This document shows positions 17,022-26,026 of a DNA stretch of 64,000 nucleotides, piece by piece (positions within the stretch are counted from its first letter, which is position 1; each line of letters begins with the position of its first letter). Under the pieces are notes generated by a model. The model was not told the origin of the DNA, made no database searches, and saw only the letters and a program-made list of their open reading frames with translations. The position numbers and the translations under genes were made by a program. This stretch comes from Caballeronia sp. M1242 (GTDB taxonomy: Bacteria; Pseudomonadota; Gammaproteobacteria; Burkholderiales; Burkholderiaceae): positions 124,001-188,000 of the forward strand of contig NZ_CP071132.1 of NCBI RefSeq assembly GCF_017220215.1. Direction: 5' to 3'.

Positions 17022-19618
17022 CAAGTGAGGCCATCTTGGCGTTTCAATCGACATTGCCTTTCGATACCACGGCCGCGCGCACCGACGCTTTGGCGCGCCT
17101 GCGCGCGTTGCCTGTGCGGGAAGGGCATTGGGACGAATTGCGCGACGCGTCGGGGCACATGCGCGAGCCGTGGCGCCGGTTCTTCGAATTGCTCGGCGAG
17201 CAGGGCATCGCGCGTCTCGACGACGGCGTGGCAGCCGTCGCGCGGCAGGTGCGCGATAACGACATCACCTACAACGTCTATGCCGATAACGGCGAGCCGC
17301 GCGCATGGTCGCTCGATCTCTTGCCGCTATTGATCGACGAGCGCGAATGGGCGGTCATCGAACGGGGCGTTGCGCAGCGCGCCCGCCTGATGGAGGCCAT
17401 CGTTGCCGACGTGTACGGTGCGCAAACGCTTCTGCAACGAGGACTCTTGCCTGCTGCGCTCGTCTTTGGGCATCCGGGTTATCTGCGCCCCGTGAGAGGT
17501 TTTGTGCCTGCAAACGGGGGCTATTTGCAGATCGTCGCGATCGATCTCGCGCGTGCGCCCTCGGGCGAATGGACCGTCATCGCGCATCGCACGGAGGCGC
17601 CGTCGGGATTGGGCTACGCGCTCGAGAACCGCATGATCGTGGCGAGTCTTTTCAGCGATGCCTTTCGGACGCTGCGCATCAACGGGCTTGCATCGACTTA
17701 TTCGCAACTTGTCGCGACGCTGGCACAGGCTGCCCGAGCCATCATGCGCGATGACGAAAGCGCCCGTGGCGACGCGCCTCACATTGCGCTGTTGAGTCCG
17801 GGGCCGTTCAGCGAAACGTACTTCGAGCACATCTTTCTTGCGCGTTATCTGGGTGTGACGCTCGTGGAAGGCAAGGACCTGACAGTACGCCACGACAAGC
17901 TGTACCTGAAAACGCTGGCGGGCCTCTCCCGCGTGCATGCCGTGCTGAGGCGTCTGGATGATGCGTTCTGCGATCCTGTCGAGTTGCGCGCGGATTCGAC
18001 CATCGGGGTTCCGGGACTGTTGCAGGTCATGCGCGCGGGCAACGTAGCGGTCTCTAATGTGCCCGGCGCGGGCTTCACGGAATCGCCTGCTCTTCATGCG
18101 TTTCTGCCAGGCATTGCGCGTGCGCTGCTGAACGAGGATTTGCATCTGCCGACCGTGCCGACGTGGTGGTGCGGCGAAGACGCCGCGCGACAAGAAGCCT
18201 TCGAAAAGCTCGATCGCGCTTTCGTGGTGCCCACCTGGGGCGGCTCGCACGAGGATGGCGCACCTGGCATCGAAGCAGGATCGCAGGCGCTTGCTGGATG
18301 GCGTGAGCGCATCGAGCGCGCGCCCGACATGTTCACCGTGCAGGAGGATCTGCCGTTTTCCAGCGCGCCGCGCTTCCACGATGGCGCGCTCGGCTCGCGC
18401 TCGTGTGTCCTGCGCGCCTATGCGATAGCGCGTCCCGACGGAAGCTTTAGCGTGATGCCCGGCGGCTTCACGCGCCTCGCAGCGGACAAGCGAGCCACAG
18501 TATCTATGCAATTCGGCGGCAGCAGCGTGGATACATGGGTGATGTGCAGCCATCCGGGTCCTGCGGTGCCGCTGCGTCCATCGCCCGTGCCGCCCGGTGA
18601 GTTGCGCAAGCATCGCGTGGTGTCGAGCCGCGCGGCCGAGAATCTGTTCTGGGCCGGACGTTATGGCGAACGCGCCGAGAACAACGTGCGTCTTTGCCGT
18701 CTGTTGCTCGGCACGCTCGAAGTCAGTGATGCCGATGAGATGTTCCCCACGCTCGTCGAACTGGCCGCGCAATGCGGCCTCATTCCGTCCATCGATACGC
18801 TTGCGCGAAGCTCGCCACACGCATTCGAGCGCGTGCTCGTCGCTGGACTGGCGGAAGCGGCATCGGCCACGAGCGTCGGCGGCAATCTCGCGAATCAGGC
18901 GCATGCATGCGGCGAGATTCGCGACCGGCTTTCCACCGATCACTGGCGCACGATTCTCGCGGCGCGCAATGACTTTCGCGATGCACTGGCGCGCATCGGC
19001 CTCATCACGCCCGACATGCCGCGAGACTATGACCGCGTAATGCTGAGCGGCGCGCTGGAACATCTCGCGACTCAACTGCTCGCGATTAGCGGCGCGCAAG
19101 GCGATCGCATGACACGCGATGAAGCGTGGCGCATGATTTTCATCGGCAGGATGATCGAGCGCGTGTCGACGATGGCGACGTTTCTGCGCGTGTTCGCGGC
19201 GCAAGGCACGTTGACGCACCCAGCTGGCTTCGATCTGCTCCTGCAACTCTTCGACACCACGCTCACCTATCGCTCACTTTATCCGGGACGGCTCGAAGCG
19301 GCCGCGTTGATCGACCTGATCGTCGTGGACCCGACGAATCCGCGCGGACTGTATGGCGTGCTGGCCCGCTTGCGCGCGAAGCTGGATGAGATGGTGAAGA
19401 CCGCGGGCGCAGCCCGTCGCGCGCATTTCACGGGCATTTCGCTCGATATCGATACCTTGCCACCCCTCGATGCCTTGTGCGAGGCAGACGAGAACGGGCG
19501 GTTCGGCGCGCTCGTCCTGTTGTGCGATCGGCTGCTTGCGTCGGTGAGCGCGGCATCGAATGAAGTCAGCGCCCATTATTTCAGTCACGCGAATTCCATC
19601 GCTGCGCAGGTGTCCTAA
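17018..19618 (+). CDS. Fusion of circularly permuted ATP-grasp and alpha-E domains
   Basis: The 866-residue protein joins in one chain the two activities that are separate genes at 9754-12334. Residues ~1-520 are the permuted ATP-grasp part (DNDITYNVYAD, GYLRPVRGFVP, GLGYALENRMI, LLSPGPFSETYFEH, MPGGFTRLA, FGGSSVDTWV); from about residue 534 the alpha-E signature SSRAAENLFWAGRYGERAENN starts and continues to the end. The ATP-grasp half has diverged from the stand-alone protein: the glycine-rich THGAGGYG loop is not preserved in the same form (I see VPTWGGSHED at the comparable place). It sits 22 bases after the DUF2126 gene and overlaps the next start by one base. Confidence 0.92.
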   Translation: MTSEAILAFQSTLPFDTTAARTDALARLRALPVREGHWDELRDASGHMREPWRRFFELLGEQGIARLDDGVAAVARQVRDNDITYNVYADNGEPRAWSLDLLPLLIDEREWAVIERGVAQRARLMEAIVADVYGAQTLLQRGLLPAALVFGHPGYLRPVRGFVPANGGYLQIVAIDLARAPSGEWTVIAHRTEAPSGLGYALENRMIVASLFSDAFRTLRINGLASTYSQLVATLAQAARAIMRDDESARGDAPHIALLSPGPFSETYFEHIFLARYLGVTLVEGKDLTVRHDKLYLKTLAGLSRVHAVLRRLDDAFCDPVELRADSTIGVPGLLQVMRAGNVAVSNVPGAGFTESPALHAFLPGIARALLNEDLHLPTVPTWWCGEDAARQEAFEKLDRAFVVPTWGGSHEDGAPGIEAGSQALAGWRERIERAPDMFTVQEDLPFSSAPRFHDGALGSRSCVLRAYAIARPDGSFSVMPGGFTRLAADKRATVSMQFGGSSVDTWVMCSHPGPAVPLRPSPVPPGELRKHRVVSSRAAENLFWAGRYGERAENNVRLCRLLLGTLEVSDADEMFPTLVELAAQCGLIPSIDTLARSSPHAFERVLVAGLAEAASATSVGGNLANQAHACGEIRDRLSTDHWRTILAARNDFRDALARIGLITPDMPRDYDRVMLSGALEHLATQLLAISGAQGDRMTRDEAWRMIFIGRMIERVSTMATFLRVFAAQGTLTHPAGFDLLLQLFDTTLTYRSLYPGRLEAAALIDLIVVDPTNPRGLYGVLARLRAKLDEMVKTAGAARRAHFTGISLDIDTLPPLDALCEADENGRFGALVLLCDRLLASVSAASNEVSAHYFSHANSIAAQVS

Positions 19619-20526
19619 TGATCGCAACGACCGGAAAGGCGACAAGCTCGACGACGCTCGCAGTCACGCATCGCACGACGTATCGCTATTCCACGCCGGT
19701 CGAGATTGCGCAGCACCTTGCCACCATTCGTCCCCTGCATACTCCGTGGCAGCAGGTCATCGCTCATACGGAACGCATCGAACCGGCGCCGTCATACGTG
19801 CATAGCCGCGTCGATGCATTCGGCAATGATTTGCTCTATTTCTCGCTGGACGCGCCGCATGAGCGTCTTTCGATGACGAGCGAAACCACGGTGCGTCTCA
19901 GCCCACGCTGGACGAAGCTGGATCCGCACGCGACGCCGCCCTGGGAAGATGTCGCGCAACGGCTGCGCTATAGAGCCGGCGCGGCGTTCGTCCGTGAATC
20001 GGAATACTGTTACGCGTCGCCCAACATCGAGTTGACTCAGGCGTTGCGTAGATACGCGTTTCCGAGCTTCAAGCGGGGCACGGCGCTGATCGCGGGCGCA
20101 ATCGATCTCATGCACCGCATTCATGCCGACTTCACATACCGGCCTTCATCCACCGCATTCGATACGCCCGCCACGCGCGCTTTCGAATTGCGCCACGGCG
20201 TCTGTCAGGATTTCGCGCAAGTGATGATCGGCTGTCTGCGCACGTTAGGCTTGCCGGCGCGTTATGTGAGCGGCTATCTGCGCAACGACCCGCCGCCCGG
20301 TCAACCGAGACTGATCGGCGCCGATGCGTCGCACGCGTGGGTGTCGGTGCATTGCCCGCAAAGCGGGTGGATCGACCTCGATCCGACCAACGACGTGCTC
20401 GCCGATCTCGATCACGTGACGCTTGCGACGGGCCGCGATTACAGCGACGTGTCCTTGTTGCGCGGCATGATACTCGGCGGCGGATCGCATCATGTCGACG
20501 TTGCCGTGAACGTTCTTGCGCTATAA
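19618..20526 (+). CDS. Transglutaminase-like family protein
   Basis: The 302-residue protein has the two-domain layout of bacterial transglutaminase-like proteins: an N-terminal beta domain (VTHRTTYRYS...) and a C-terminal catalytic domain with C196 (RHGVCQDFA), H239 (ASHAWVSV) and D255 (WIDLDPTND). Members are predicted cysteine proteases or amide-bond enzymes; the biological substrate is not known. The ATG overlaps the stop of the fused ATP-grasp/alpha-E gene by one base (TAATG), so the three genes are translationally coupled. Confidence 0.93.
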   Translation: MIATTGKATSSTTLAVTHRTTYRYSTPVEIAQHLATIRPLHTPWQQVIAHTERIEPAPSYVHSRVDAFGNDLLYFSLDAPHERLSMTSETTVRLSPRWTKLDPHATPPWEDVAQRLRYRAGAAFVRESEYCYASPNIELTQALRRYAFPSFKRGTALIAGAIDLMHRIHADFTYRPSSTAFDTPATRAFELRHGVCQDFAQVMIGCLRTLGLPARYVSGYLRNDPPPGQPRLIGADASHAWVSVHCPQSGWIDLDPTNDVLADLDHVTLATGRDYSDVSLLRGMILGGGSHHVDVAVNVLAL

Positions 20527-20550
20527 AAGCCGGCATAGTTGTGCTTTTAT
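20523..20550 (+). terminator. Weak stem-loop at the end of the transglutaminase operon
   Basis: An 8-bp AT-rich inverted repeat (ATAAAAGC at 20523-20530 with GCTTTTAT at 20543-20550) overlaps the stop codon. The stem is weak and the loop long, so terminator function is uncertain. Confidence 0.25.
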
Positions 20551-20663
20551 GCGCTACGGCGGCAGCAATTCAACGTTTTTCTAAAGCATTGCGTGCTGCT
20601 GTCGCCGCTCCGCTTTCTCGACTCTCCGCTTCGGTGACGGCGCGGCAAGCCCGAGAGAAGAAC

Positions 20664-21545
20664 ATGATGCAACTTGGAATACTCGTCTATATCGACAACA
20701 GCGAGCAGATGCTCGAGGAATTCGGCTGGCTTTATAAGAGCCTCGTCTATTCGGGCGTACTCGAAATTGGGGGAATCGTTGCGGTGTCTCACCCGGCGCT
20801 TGCAGACCGGTTGCCCGAGGACGCTCGCATCGAAGTCATACCTAGCGTACCTTATGCGCAGCGCAATCCGCAGTGGCACGGATACGGCTACATCAACTCC
20901 GTCGCTAATCTCGCGGACTCTGCGGTGAGCGAGGCATGCGCCCGCTTTGACTACATTCTGAAGACGGACTGCGATACGTTCGTTACGCCGGCGCTGAAAG
21001 ACTTTCGCCCGTCCGGTCTTTGCGCAGGATTCGGCGCGTATGCCTACGATGCTTCGGTTCGCGCACGCCTTTCGGAAATCTCCGCACGTTGGGGTTATCC
21101 GCACACCGGACTTCACAACGTCGGGGCTTCGCTGCTCGGGCCTTCAGAATGGCTGCGAAACTATCTGGCCGCGCAGAGCGAAGCGTGCAACCGGCTGCTC
21201 GATGAAGAATTCCGCGATTTCGAAGGCGCGTGGCCCGGCTGGTGCAAGCAGGTCCTGACCATGTATGCGGGCGAGCTTGCGTTGCGATTAACTTATCCGC
21301 AAGCCTGTTCCCTCGGATTGCTGGACCACTTCTCCTTTGCGGATCGCGCGCTAGGCAACGACGTCTTGCACATCCATGCATGGCATACGGACACGTATTG
21401 GTCGAAGCATCGTTTTCGCAACGGCGAGTACGCGCATATGGCGCTGGAAGATATCGATATCCGCAAAATCGGCGGCTATTGCCACTGGCTTGCGGAAGCG
21501 CCGTTGGAAGAAGTCAAGCGGCGCGCGTCGGAGCGCGCCTCTTGA
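20664..21545 (+). CDS. Glycosyltransferase-like protein of uncertain family
   Basis: The 293-residue protein has an N-terminal beta-strand start (QLGILVYIDNSEQ) and KTDCDTFV near residue 100, which resembles the DxD metal/nucleotide-sugar motif of GT-A glycosyltransferases. It also has a conserved-looking HTGLHNVGASLLG and DVLHIHAWHTDTYW. It resembles proteins annotated as DUF7164, but I cannot place it firmly and no catalytic role is proved. The start is chosen at ATG 20664 with GAGAAG upstream; the open frame from 20337 overlaps the transglutaminase gene. It follows that gene by 137 bases on the same strand. Confidence 0.7.
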   Translation: MMQLGILVYIDNSEQMLEEFGWLYKSLVYSGVLEIGGIVAVSHPALADRLPEDARIEVIPSVPYAQRNPQWHGYGYINSVANLADSAVSEACARFDYILKTDCDTFVTPALKDFRPSGLCAGFGAYAYDASVRARLSEISARWGYPHTGLHNVGASLLGPSEWLRNYLAAQSEACNRLLDEEFRDFEGAWPGWCKQVLTMYAGELALRLTYPQACSLGLLDHFSFADRALGNDVLHIHAWHTDTYWSKHRFRNGEYAHMALEDIDIRKIGGYCHWLAEAPLEEVKRRASERAS

Positions 21546-21573
21546 AAGGCACTTATCGCGCGATAAGCGAGTC

Positions 21574-22254
21574 TCAAGCCTTGCGCTTGTACCGGACCCA
21601 AACGACATCGTTGTCCAGCTTCTCGACTGACTCCAGCTTCAGATAAGCCGGCTTCTGCCACTTATCCATTGCCACTTCGAAAGACGATGGATGCGCTTCA
21701 CGTCCATCGACGAGCGGCATCAGTAACACGCTGACTTCATCTGCCAGTTGCGCGTTGACGAATGCCCCGGACACGTGACCGCCTCCCTCGACGATCAGCT
21801 TCTCGATCTTCAGTTCGCGGCCGAGCGTCTCGACGACGCGGTGAAGATCGATGTCGTCCTTGCCGCCGAAAAGAAACGACGCGCCGATCGACTGAAGGTA
21901 CGCGAGATAGTCGTCTTCCACGCTCTCCGCCAGAACTTCGACGATATGCGAGTCGAGCGCGGTGTTGGTTTTCCAGCCGACGCGGCCCTTGGGGTCGATC
22001 GACACGGCGTATTGGCTCGCGTCGCGCTTGGCGAAATGATCGGTGCGTGGCAACGCGCTCTTGGCGAGACCGCGTGGATACTCCCGGTCTTTTGCGTGCG
22101 ATATCTCCTGCATCGTGACGCGGCCGCAGACCCAGGCATTCGCGTTGAAGCTGGCGGCCGTCTCCTCATAACAAGGGCTGGCGAAGTCGAGATGCCAGCC
22201 GTCCGTCAGGCTTCGGCCATCCAGTGAAGACATCATGTGACAGACGATGTACAT
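21574..22254 (-). CDS. Dihydrofolate reductase / RibD C-terminal family protein
   Basis: The 226-residue protein fits the RibD C-terminal/DHFR-like reductase family: MMSSLDGR at the N-terminus, VCGRVTMQE, and KLIVEGGGHVSGAFVNAQLADEV near the C-terminus, the classic EGGG nucleotide-binding turn. These use NADPH on pteridine- or pyrimidine-like substrates; stand-alone copies have unknown substrates. It is cytosolic. The start at 22254 is supported by a G-rich RBS and a family-like N-terminus; the longer frame to 22509 overlaps the next gene. It lies 37 bases downstream of the small hydrophilic protein gene and may be co-transcribed. Confidence 0.88.
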   Translation of the reverse strand: MYIVCHMMSSLDGRSLTDGWHLDFASPCYEETAASFNANAWVCGRVTMQEISHAKDREYPRGLAKSALPRTDHFAKRDASQYAVSIDPKGRVGWKTNTALDSHIVEVLAESVEDDYLAYLQSIGASFLFGGKDDIDLHRVVETLGRELKIEKLIVEGGGHVSGAFVNAQLADEVSVLLMPLVDGREAHPSSFEVAMDKWQKPAYLKLESVEKLDNDVVWVRYKRKA

Positions 22255-22291
22255 CGGTTCCCCCGTGTCGGTCTTGCACTGAGTTTGCGTC

Positions 22292-22519
22292 TCAAGCGCC
22301 GGACTTTTCGTCCGGCGGCAAAGGCCCTTCCTGGTCGATCGTGCTGCCCTGACGCCAGACGTCCTTTCCTGCCTCCGAGAGCTTGCCGCTGCTCGAGTCC
22401 TTGCCCGCTTCGGTGCCTTCCACGGCCATCTTTCCGCCTGCCTGCTCCTGTGCGGGCAGTTTTTCCCCTGTTTCTGCCTGAATGCGGTCTTCCTGCGATC
22501 GTCCGGCATGCGTCGTCAT
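22292..22519 (-). CDS. Small hydrophilic hypothetical protein (75 aa)
   Basis: A 75-residue protein rich in Gly, Glu, Lys, Gln and Ser (QEDRIQAETGEKL, AEGTEAGKDSS) without hydrophobic segments, with a composition like stress-associated disordered proteins. I do not recognise the family. The ATG at 22519 has a strong GGAGG five bases upstream, which is good evidence that it is translated. It sits between the chemoreceptor and the reductase genes on the same strand. Confidence 0.65.
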   Translation of the reverse strand: MTTHAGRSQEDRIQAETGEKLPAQEQAGGKMAVEGTEAGKDSSSGKLSEAGKDVWRQGSTIDQEGPLPPDEKSGA

Positions 22520-22673
22520 CGTATCCTCCGATTCGGTCAATTAGACACGTCAGAGTGGTAGCAAGCGGCAAGCCAACTCTCCGTCGTGGCTCAACGACGC
22601 AGGCGCGCGTGGTATCGGGTCCGGATCACAAGTGCGTGATCCGTCCAGCTCAATAGGATGACTAACGAGAACG

Positions 22674-24419
22674 TTAGAAGGTCTCCCAGTCGCCGCTATC
22701 CGTCGAAGTCGCCATGGACTTAGGCACCGTGGGTTCGACGCGCTTTGCCGTCGGCGTCGGCTTCGTTCGCGGCAATGCCTGCGCGGCAGGGCGTTGCACT
22801 GTCGCAGCCGTTGCCGGGCGCGGGCGGCTTTCTCCCGGCAGAGGCTTCGCCGCGAGGGCGTGGACCACGGCTGCGCTCGGGCTCGTACGGAAGACGCCGA
22901 CGGCTTTGCGAAGCGCTTCGGCCTGGTCTTCGAGCGAGCCGGCCGCTGCAGCCGCTTCTTCGACGAGCGCGGCGTTCTGCTGCGTGACTTCGTCCATCTG
23001 CGAGATGGCCTGATTAACCTGCTCGATGCCGCGGCTCTGCTCGTGCGATGCGGACGCGATCTCGCCCATGATGTCCGTCACGCGCTGAATCGCGGACTGC
23101 ACGCTGCGCATGGTTTCCCCTGCTTTCGCGACGAGCTCCGTGCCCGCCCCGACGCGGCTGCCCGACGTCTCGATCAGCGCCTTGATTTCCCTCGCCGCGC
23201 TCGACGAACGCTGCGCGAGGCTGCGCACTTCGCCTGCCACCACCGCGAAGCCACGGCCTTGTTCGCCTGCGCGCGCCGCTTCGACTGCGGCATTGAGCGC
23301 GAGAATGTTCGTCTGGAACGCGATGCCTTCGATCATGCCGATGATCTCCGCGATCTTCCCCGAGCTTTCTTCGATGCCCGCCATCGTTTCCACGACCTGT
23401 CCGACGATCGCCGTGCCTTCGTTGGCGACGGCGCTCGCGTTCTCGGCGAGATCGCTGGCCTGACGCGCGTTGTCGGCGTTCTGCTTGACCGTCGAGGTCA
23501 GTTCTTCCATGCTCGCCGCAGTCTCCTGTAGCGACGCCGCCTGTTCCTCCGTGCGCGACGAAAGATCCGTGTTGCCGGCCGCGATTTCCTTCGTCGCGCC
23601 CGCAATGGCGTTGGCAGACGAAGTCACAGCACCCATCGTTTGCAGCAGCCGGTCCTGCATGGCCCGCACCGATGCCATCAGACTCGCATCGTCGCCCGCC
23701 GCGACAGGCACAGCCTGCGTAAGATCGCCCGCAGCGATGCGTTTGCATGCGTCGGCGACGTCCTTAGGATCGCCGCCGAGCTTGCGCAGTACATTGCGGA
23801 TGATCCAGCCCATCGCCACGGTCAACGCAAGACCGACCATGCAGACGATCGCAAGCATCGCGATGAGACGCCGGCCGAATTCACGATTGATGTCGTCGAC
23901 GTAAGCGCCGGTATAGACGTGCCAGTCCCACGCGCGAACATACTCGCCGTAAGCGATCTTCGGCAGCGCCTCCGTTTGTCCCGGCTTCGGATAGAGATAA
24001 TCGGTCACGTGCGTGCCGTCGAGCCCGTGCTTGACGATCGCCGCCGTAAAGTGCTTCCCCGTCTTGTCGACCAGATCGTTGATCTTGTTCTCGGTCTCGG
24101 GACGAATCGGGTTGAGCAATTGCAGCATCGTCGAGTCGACGACGAGCAGATAGCCGCTTTGCCCATAGCGCACCGGCCGCAGATGCGCGATGGCCGCGCG
24201 CTTGGCCTCGTCAACTGGCATCGCGCCGCTTTGCGCTTGCTGCACGTAGAAGTTCACCACGCTTACCGCGGACTGGACCTGCTCGGCCAGCGACTGCTGC
24301 CGGTCCTGCATCATCAACGTGCGCGTCATGGTCGCGCTCAACAGCGAGAGCACGATCAAACTCAGCCACACGAATCCCACGGTGCTCCACAGTGTTGCCT
24401 TCAAACTCATTCTCTGCAT
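22674..24419 (-). CDS. Methyl-accepting chemotaxis protein with Cache-type sensor and CheR tether
   Basis: The 581-residue chemoreceptor has TM1 (residues ~10-30), a periplasmic single-Cache (sCache_2-like) domain of ~150 residues (RYGQSGYLLVVDS, WDWHVYTGAYVDDI), TM2 (~186-207), a HAMP domain (~208-260) and a cytoplasmic signalling domain. The tip reads GIAFQTNILALNAAVEAARAGEQGRG, the CheA/CheW contact. After a Pro/Ala-rich linker it ends in DWETF, close to the NWETF pentapeptide that tethers CheR/CheB. The start at 24419 is chosen because the first ~86 residues of the longer frame are unlike a receptor and a FliA-type promoter lies just upstream. The ligand is unknown. Confidence 0.93.
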   Translation of the reverse strand: MQRMSLKATLWSTVGFVWLSLIVLSLLSATMTRTLMMQDRQQSLAEQVQSAVSVVNFYVQQAQSGAMPVDEAKRAAIAHLRPVRYGQSGYLLVVDSTMLQLLNPIRPETENKINDLVDKTGKHFTAAIVKHGLDGTHVTDYLYPKPGQTEALPKIAYGEYVRAWDWHVYTGAYVDDINREFGRRLIAMLAIVCMVGLALTVAMGWIIRNVLRKLGGDPKDVADACKRIAAGDLTQAVPVAAGDDASLMASVRAMQDRLLQTMGAVTSSANAIAGATKEIAAGNTDLSSRTEEQAASLQETAASMEELTSTVKQNADNARQASDLAENASAVANEGTAIVGQVVETMAGIEESSGKIAEIIGMIEGIAFQTNILALNAAVEAARAGEQGRGFAVVAGEVRSLAQRSSSAAREIKALIETSGSRVGAGTELVAKAGETMRSVQSAIQRVTDIMGEIASASHEQSRGIEQVNQAISQMDEVTQQNAALVEEAAAAAGSLEDQAEALRKAVGVFRTSPSAAVVHALAAKPLPGESRPRPATAATVQRPAAQALPRTKPTPTAKRVEPTVPKSMATSTDSGDWETF

Positions 24420-24465
24420 TTGTCTCGCCCTTGCGTTCAACGTGAAATTTTTGCCGACAGGGTTG

Positions 24466-24492
24466 ATATCGGCTGTTTTCCCGGAAAGTTGA
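24466..24492 (-). promoter_or_regulatory. Flagellar sigma-28 (FliA) type promoter for the chemoreceptor
   Basis: On the minus strand TCAACTTT, an 11-base spacer and GCCGATAT match the sigma-28 consensus TAAAGTTT-N11-GCCGATAA at 6 of 8 and 7 of 8 positions. The -10 ends 46 bases before the chosen start codon. It places the receptor in the flagellar/chemotaxis regulon. Confidence 0.65.
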
Positions 24493-24691
24493 ACGTTTGC
24501 TCTGGAGCCGACCGAGCGCCGGGACAAAGGATTGTTTTGTCTGTCACAGCGAAGCGGCATGTCGTGCTGCATATAGTCTGATGAATGCGCGTTACCGTAC
24601 TTAAGCGCTGTGGCCCGCGCGCTAACGTACGCGTGGAGATACGAATCATCCCCGCGTAGAGGGATGGCATCTGCCACATCGAGATACGAAC

Positions 24692-25594
24692 ATGGTATTG
24701 GTCAAACTAAGCGCACAGGAACTGCAAGTCGGCACGCCCCTTCCGTTCGCCGTCTACTCAGCAAGCGGCAAACTTCTCCTGACGAGAGGTTACTGCGTGA
24801 GATCGGAAGGCCAGCGCGACCGGATTCTCGCAGCGGGCGGGTTCCGCGACGAAGACGCGCCGACCGAGCGGCCGCATGGGGAAGGCGTCATGCCGGGCGA
24901 ACTGTTGATATCGACCGCGAAGCATGATGCGCCTATCCACCGTCCCAAGGTCGATCGTGTGGCCGCCGTCACCGGCACCTTGCCGAAAACGCTGGAAAGC
25001 ATGCAGCTGACGTTGGTCGGCTGCGATCACCCGCCGGTGCAAGCCGAATTCGTCGGTTCCGTGGCGGGCAGCGCGCTGGTCGTCACCGCAGGGAGCATGC
25101 ACGAGTTGTTAGACGCGGGCGTGTCCGTCGAATGCAAGGGGCTTCTCGGGCGAAAGATCTACCGCTTCGCAAGCACGGTGATCGGACGGAGTGAGTCGCC
25201 TGTGAAAGTCGTCTATCTCGCGTATCCGCAGGCCGTGCAGACGCATGTCGTGCGCAAAGACGTTCGAGTCTCGACCGAACTGGCAGGCCGTCTCATCAGA
25301 AACGATTGTGTCGCGGCGGGCTTCGACGTCGCAGTGGTCAACGTCAGCCTTGGCGGTGTGGCCTTGCGTCTGGCGGACGCGCTCGTCAATGTCGGCGAGC
25401 ACTTCAAACTCGCGTTGCGCCTGCGCGCAGACGGCAAGGTTCATGCGGTAGTGTTCAACTGCATCGTGCGCAATCTGCGGCAAGCGGCGGGCGCCGTGCT
25501 TGTCGGGGCGGAGTTCAGCAACCGGTCCGTCGATACCACGGCGCTGCTCCGGATTCATATGTTCGAGACCGCGACAGGCAGCGCGTCGGAGTGA
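24692..25594 (+). CDS. PilZ domain c-di-GMP-binding protein
   Basis: The 300-residue protein has a C-terminal PilZ domain from about residue 185. The first arginine pair motif appears as RKDVR (residues ~189-193) and the second motif as NVSLGG (~217-222), in place of the RxxxR...[DN]xSxxG consensus, so c-di-GMP binding is expected. A ~110-residue YcgR-N-like beta domain precedes it, preceded by an N-terminal segment of unclear family. Being divergent from a chemoreceptor gene, it may act as a flagellar brake or motility modulator. No membrane segment is present. Confidence 0.75.
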   Translation: MVLVKLSAQELQVGTPLPFAVYSASGKLLLTRGYCVRSEGQRDRILAAGGFRDEDAPTERPHGEGVMPGELLISTAKHDAPIHRPKVDRVAAVTGTLPKTLESMQLTLVGCDHPPVQAEFVGSVAGSALVVTAGSMHELLDAGVSVECKGLLGRKIYRFASTVIGRSESPVKVVYLAYPQAVQTHVVRKDVRVSTELAGRLIRNDCVAAGFDVAVVNVSLGGVALRLADALVNVGEHFKLALRLRADGKVHAVVFNCIVRNLRQAAGAVLVGAEFSNRSVDTTALLRIHMFETATGSASE

Positions 25595-26026
25595 GCGTCC
25601 GAACCATCGGCGCATCGACGAGCGAGGCGACGGCACATCGTTCGTACAACGAAATGCGTCCTAAGAAATTAGAGCCCCGAGGCGGGCCGCAGCCTCAGTG
25701 CTTGCGCAAAGTCAGCCGGCCGTTCTCGTCATGAGGCGAAACCGCGCAAGCTACTTAAATGCTACAAGCAAAGGCGGGCGCAGCTTCGAACGATCGCGTT
25801 CGAGCGCCGTGCGCTTCAATCGTGGAGCGCGTGCACACATGCGTAGGCGGTTCTGTGGCCTACCGCACACTTCATAGTTCGGAATGCAAATAACGCATTG
25901 AACGTTGCTTCTAGTGGTCCATACTCTAAGCGCCGGGGCAGCGTAGAAACCGGCCGTCCGTTCTGCTGCAACGCACCCGCTTCGGGCCGCTTTGCAGGTC
26001 CTCTTTATGCGCTCCCTGGGGGGTGT
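25595..26026. other. Intergenic region before the tyrosinase gene
   Basis: 432 bases with only short shadow frames. The tyrosinase frame is open back to 25898, but that stretch lacks a family-like N-terminus. A G-rich RBS (26018-26022) precedes the ATG at 26027. No clear promoter, repeat or RNA seen. Confidence 0.4.

Noticed and set aside
17327..19246. 639-residue open frame opposite the fused ATP-grasp/alpha-E gene
   Set aside because: Antisense shadow with no motif.
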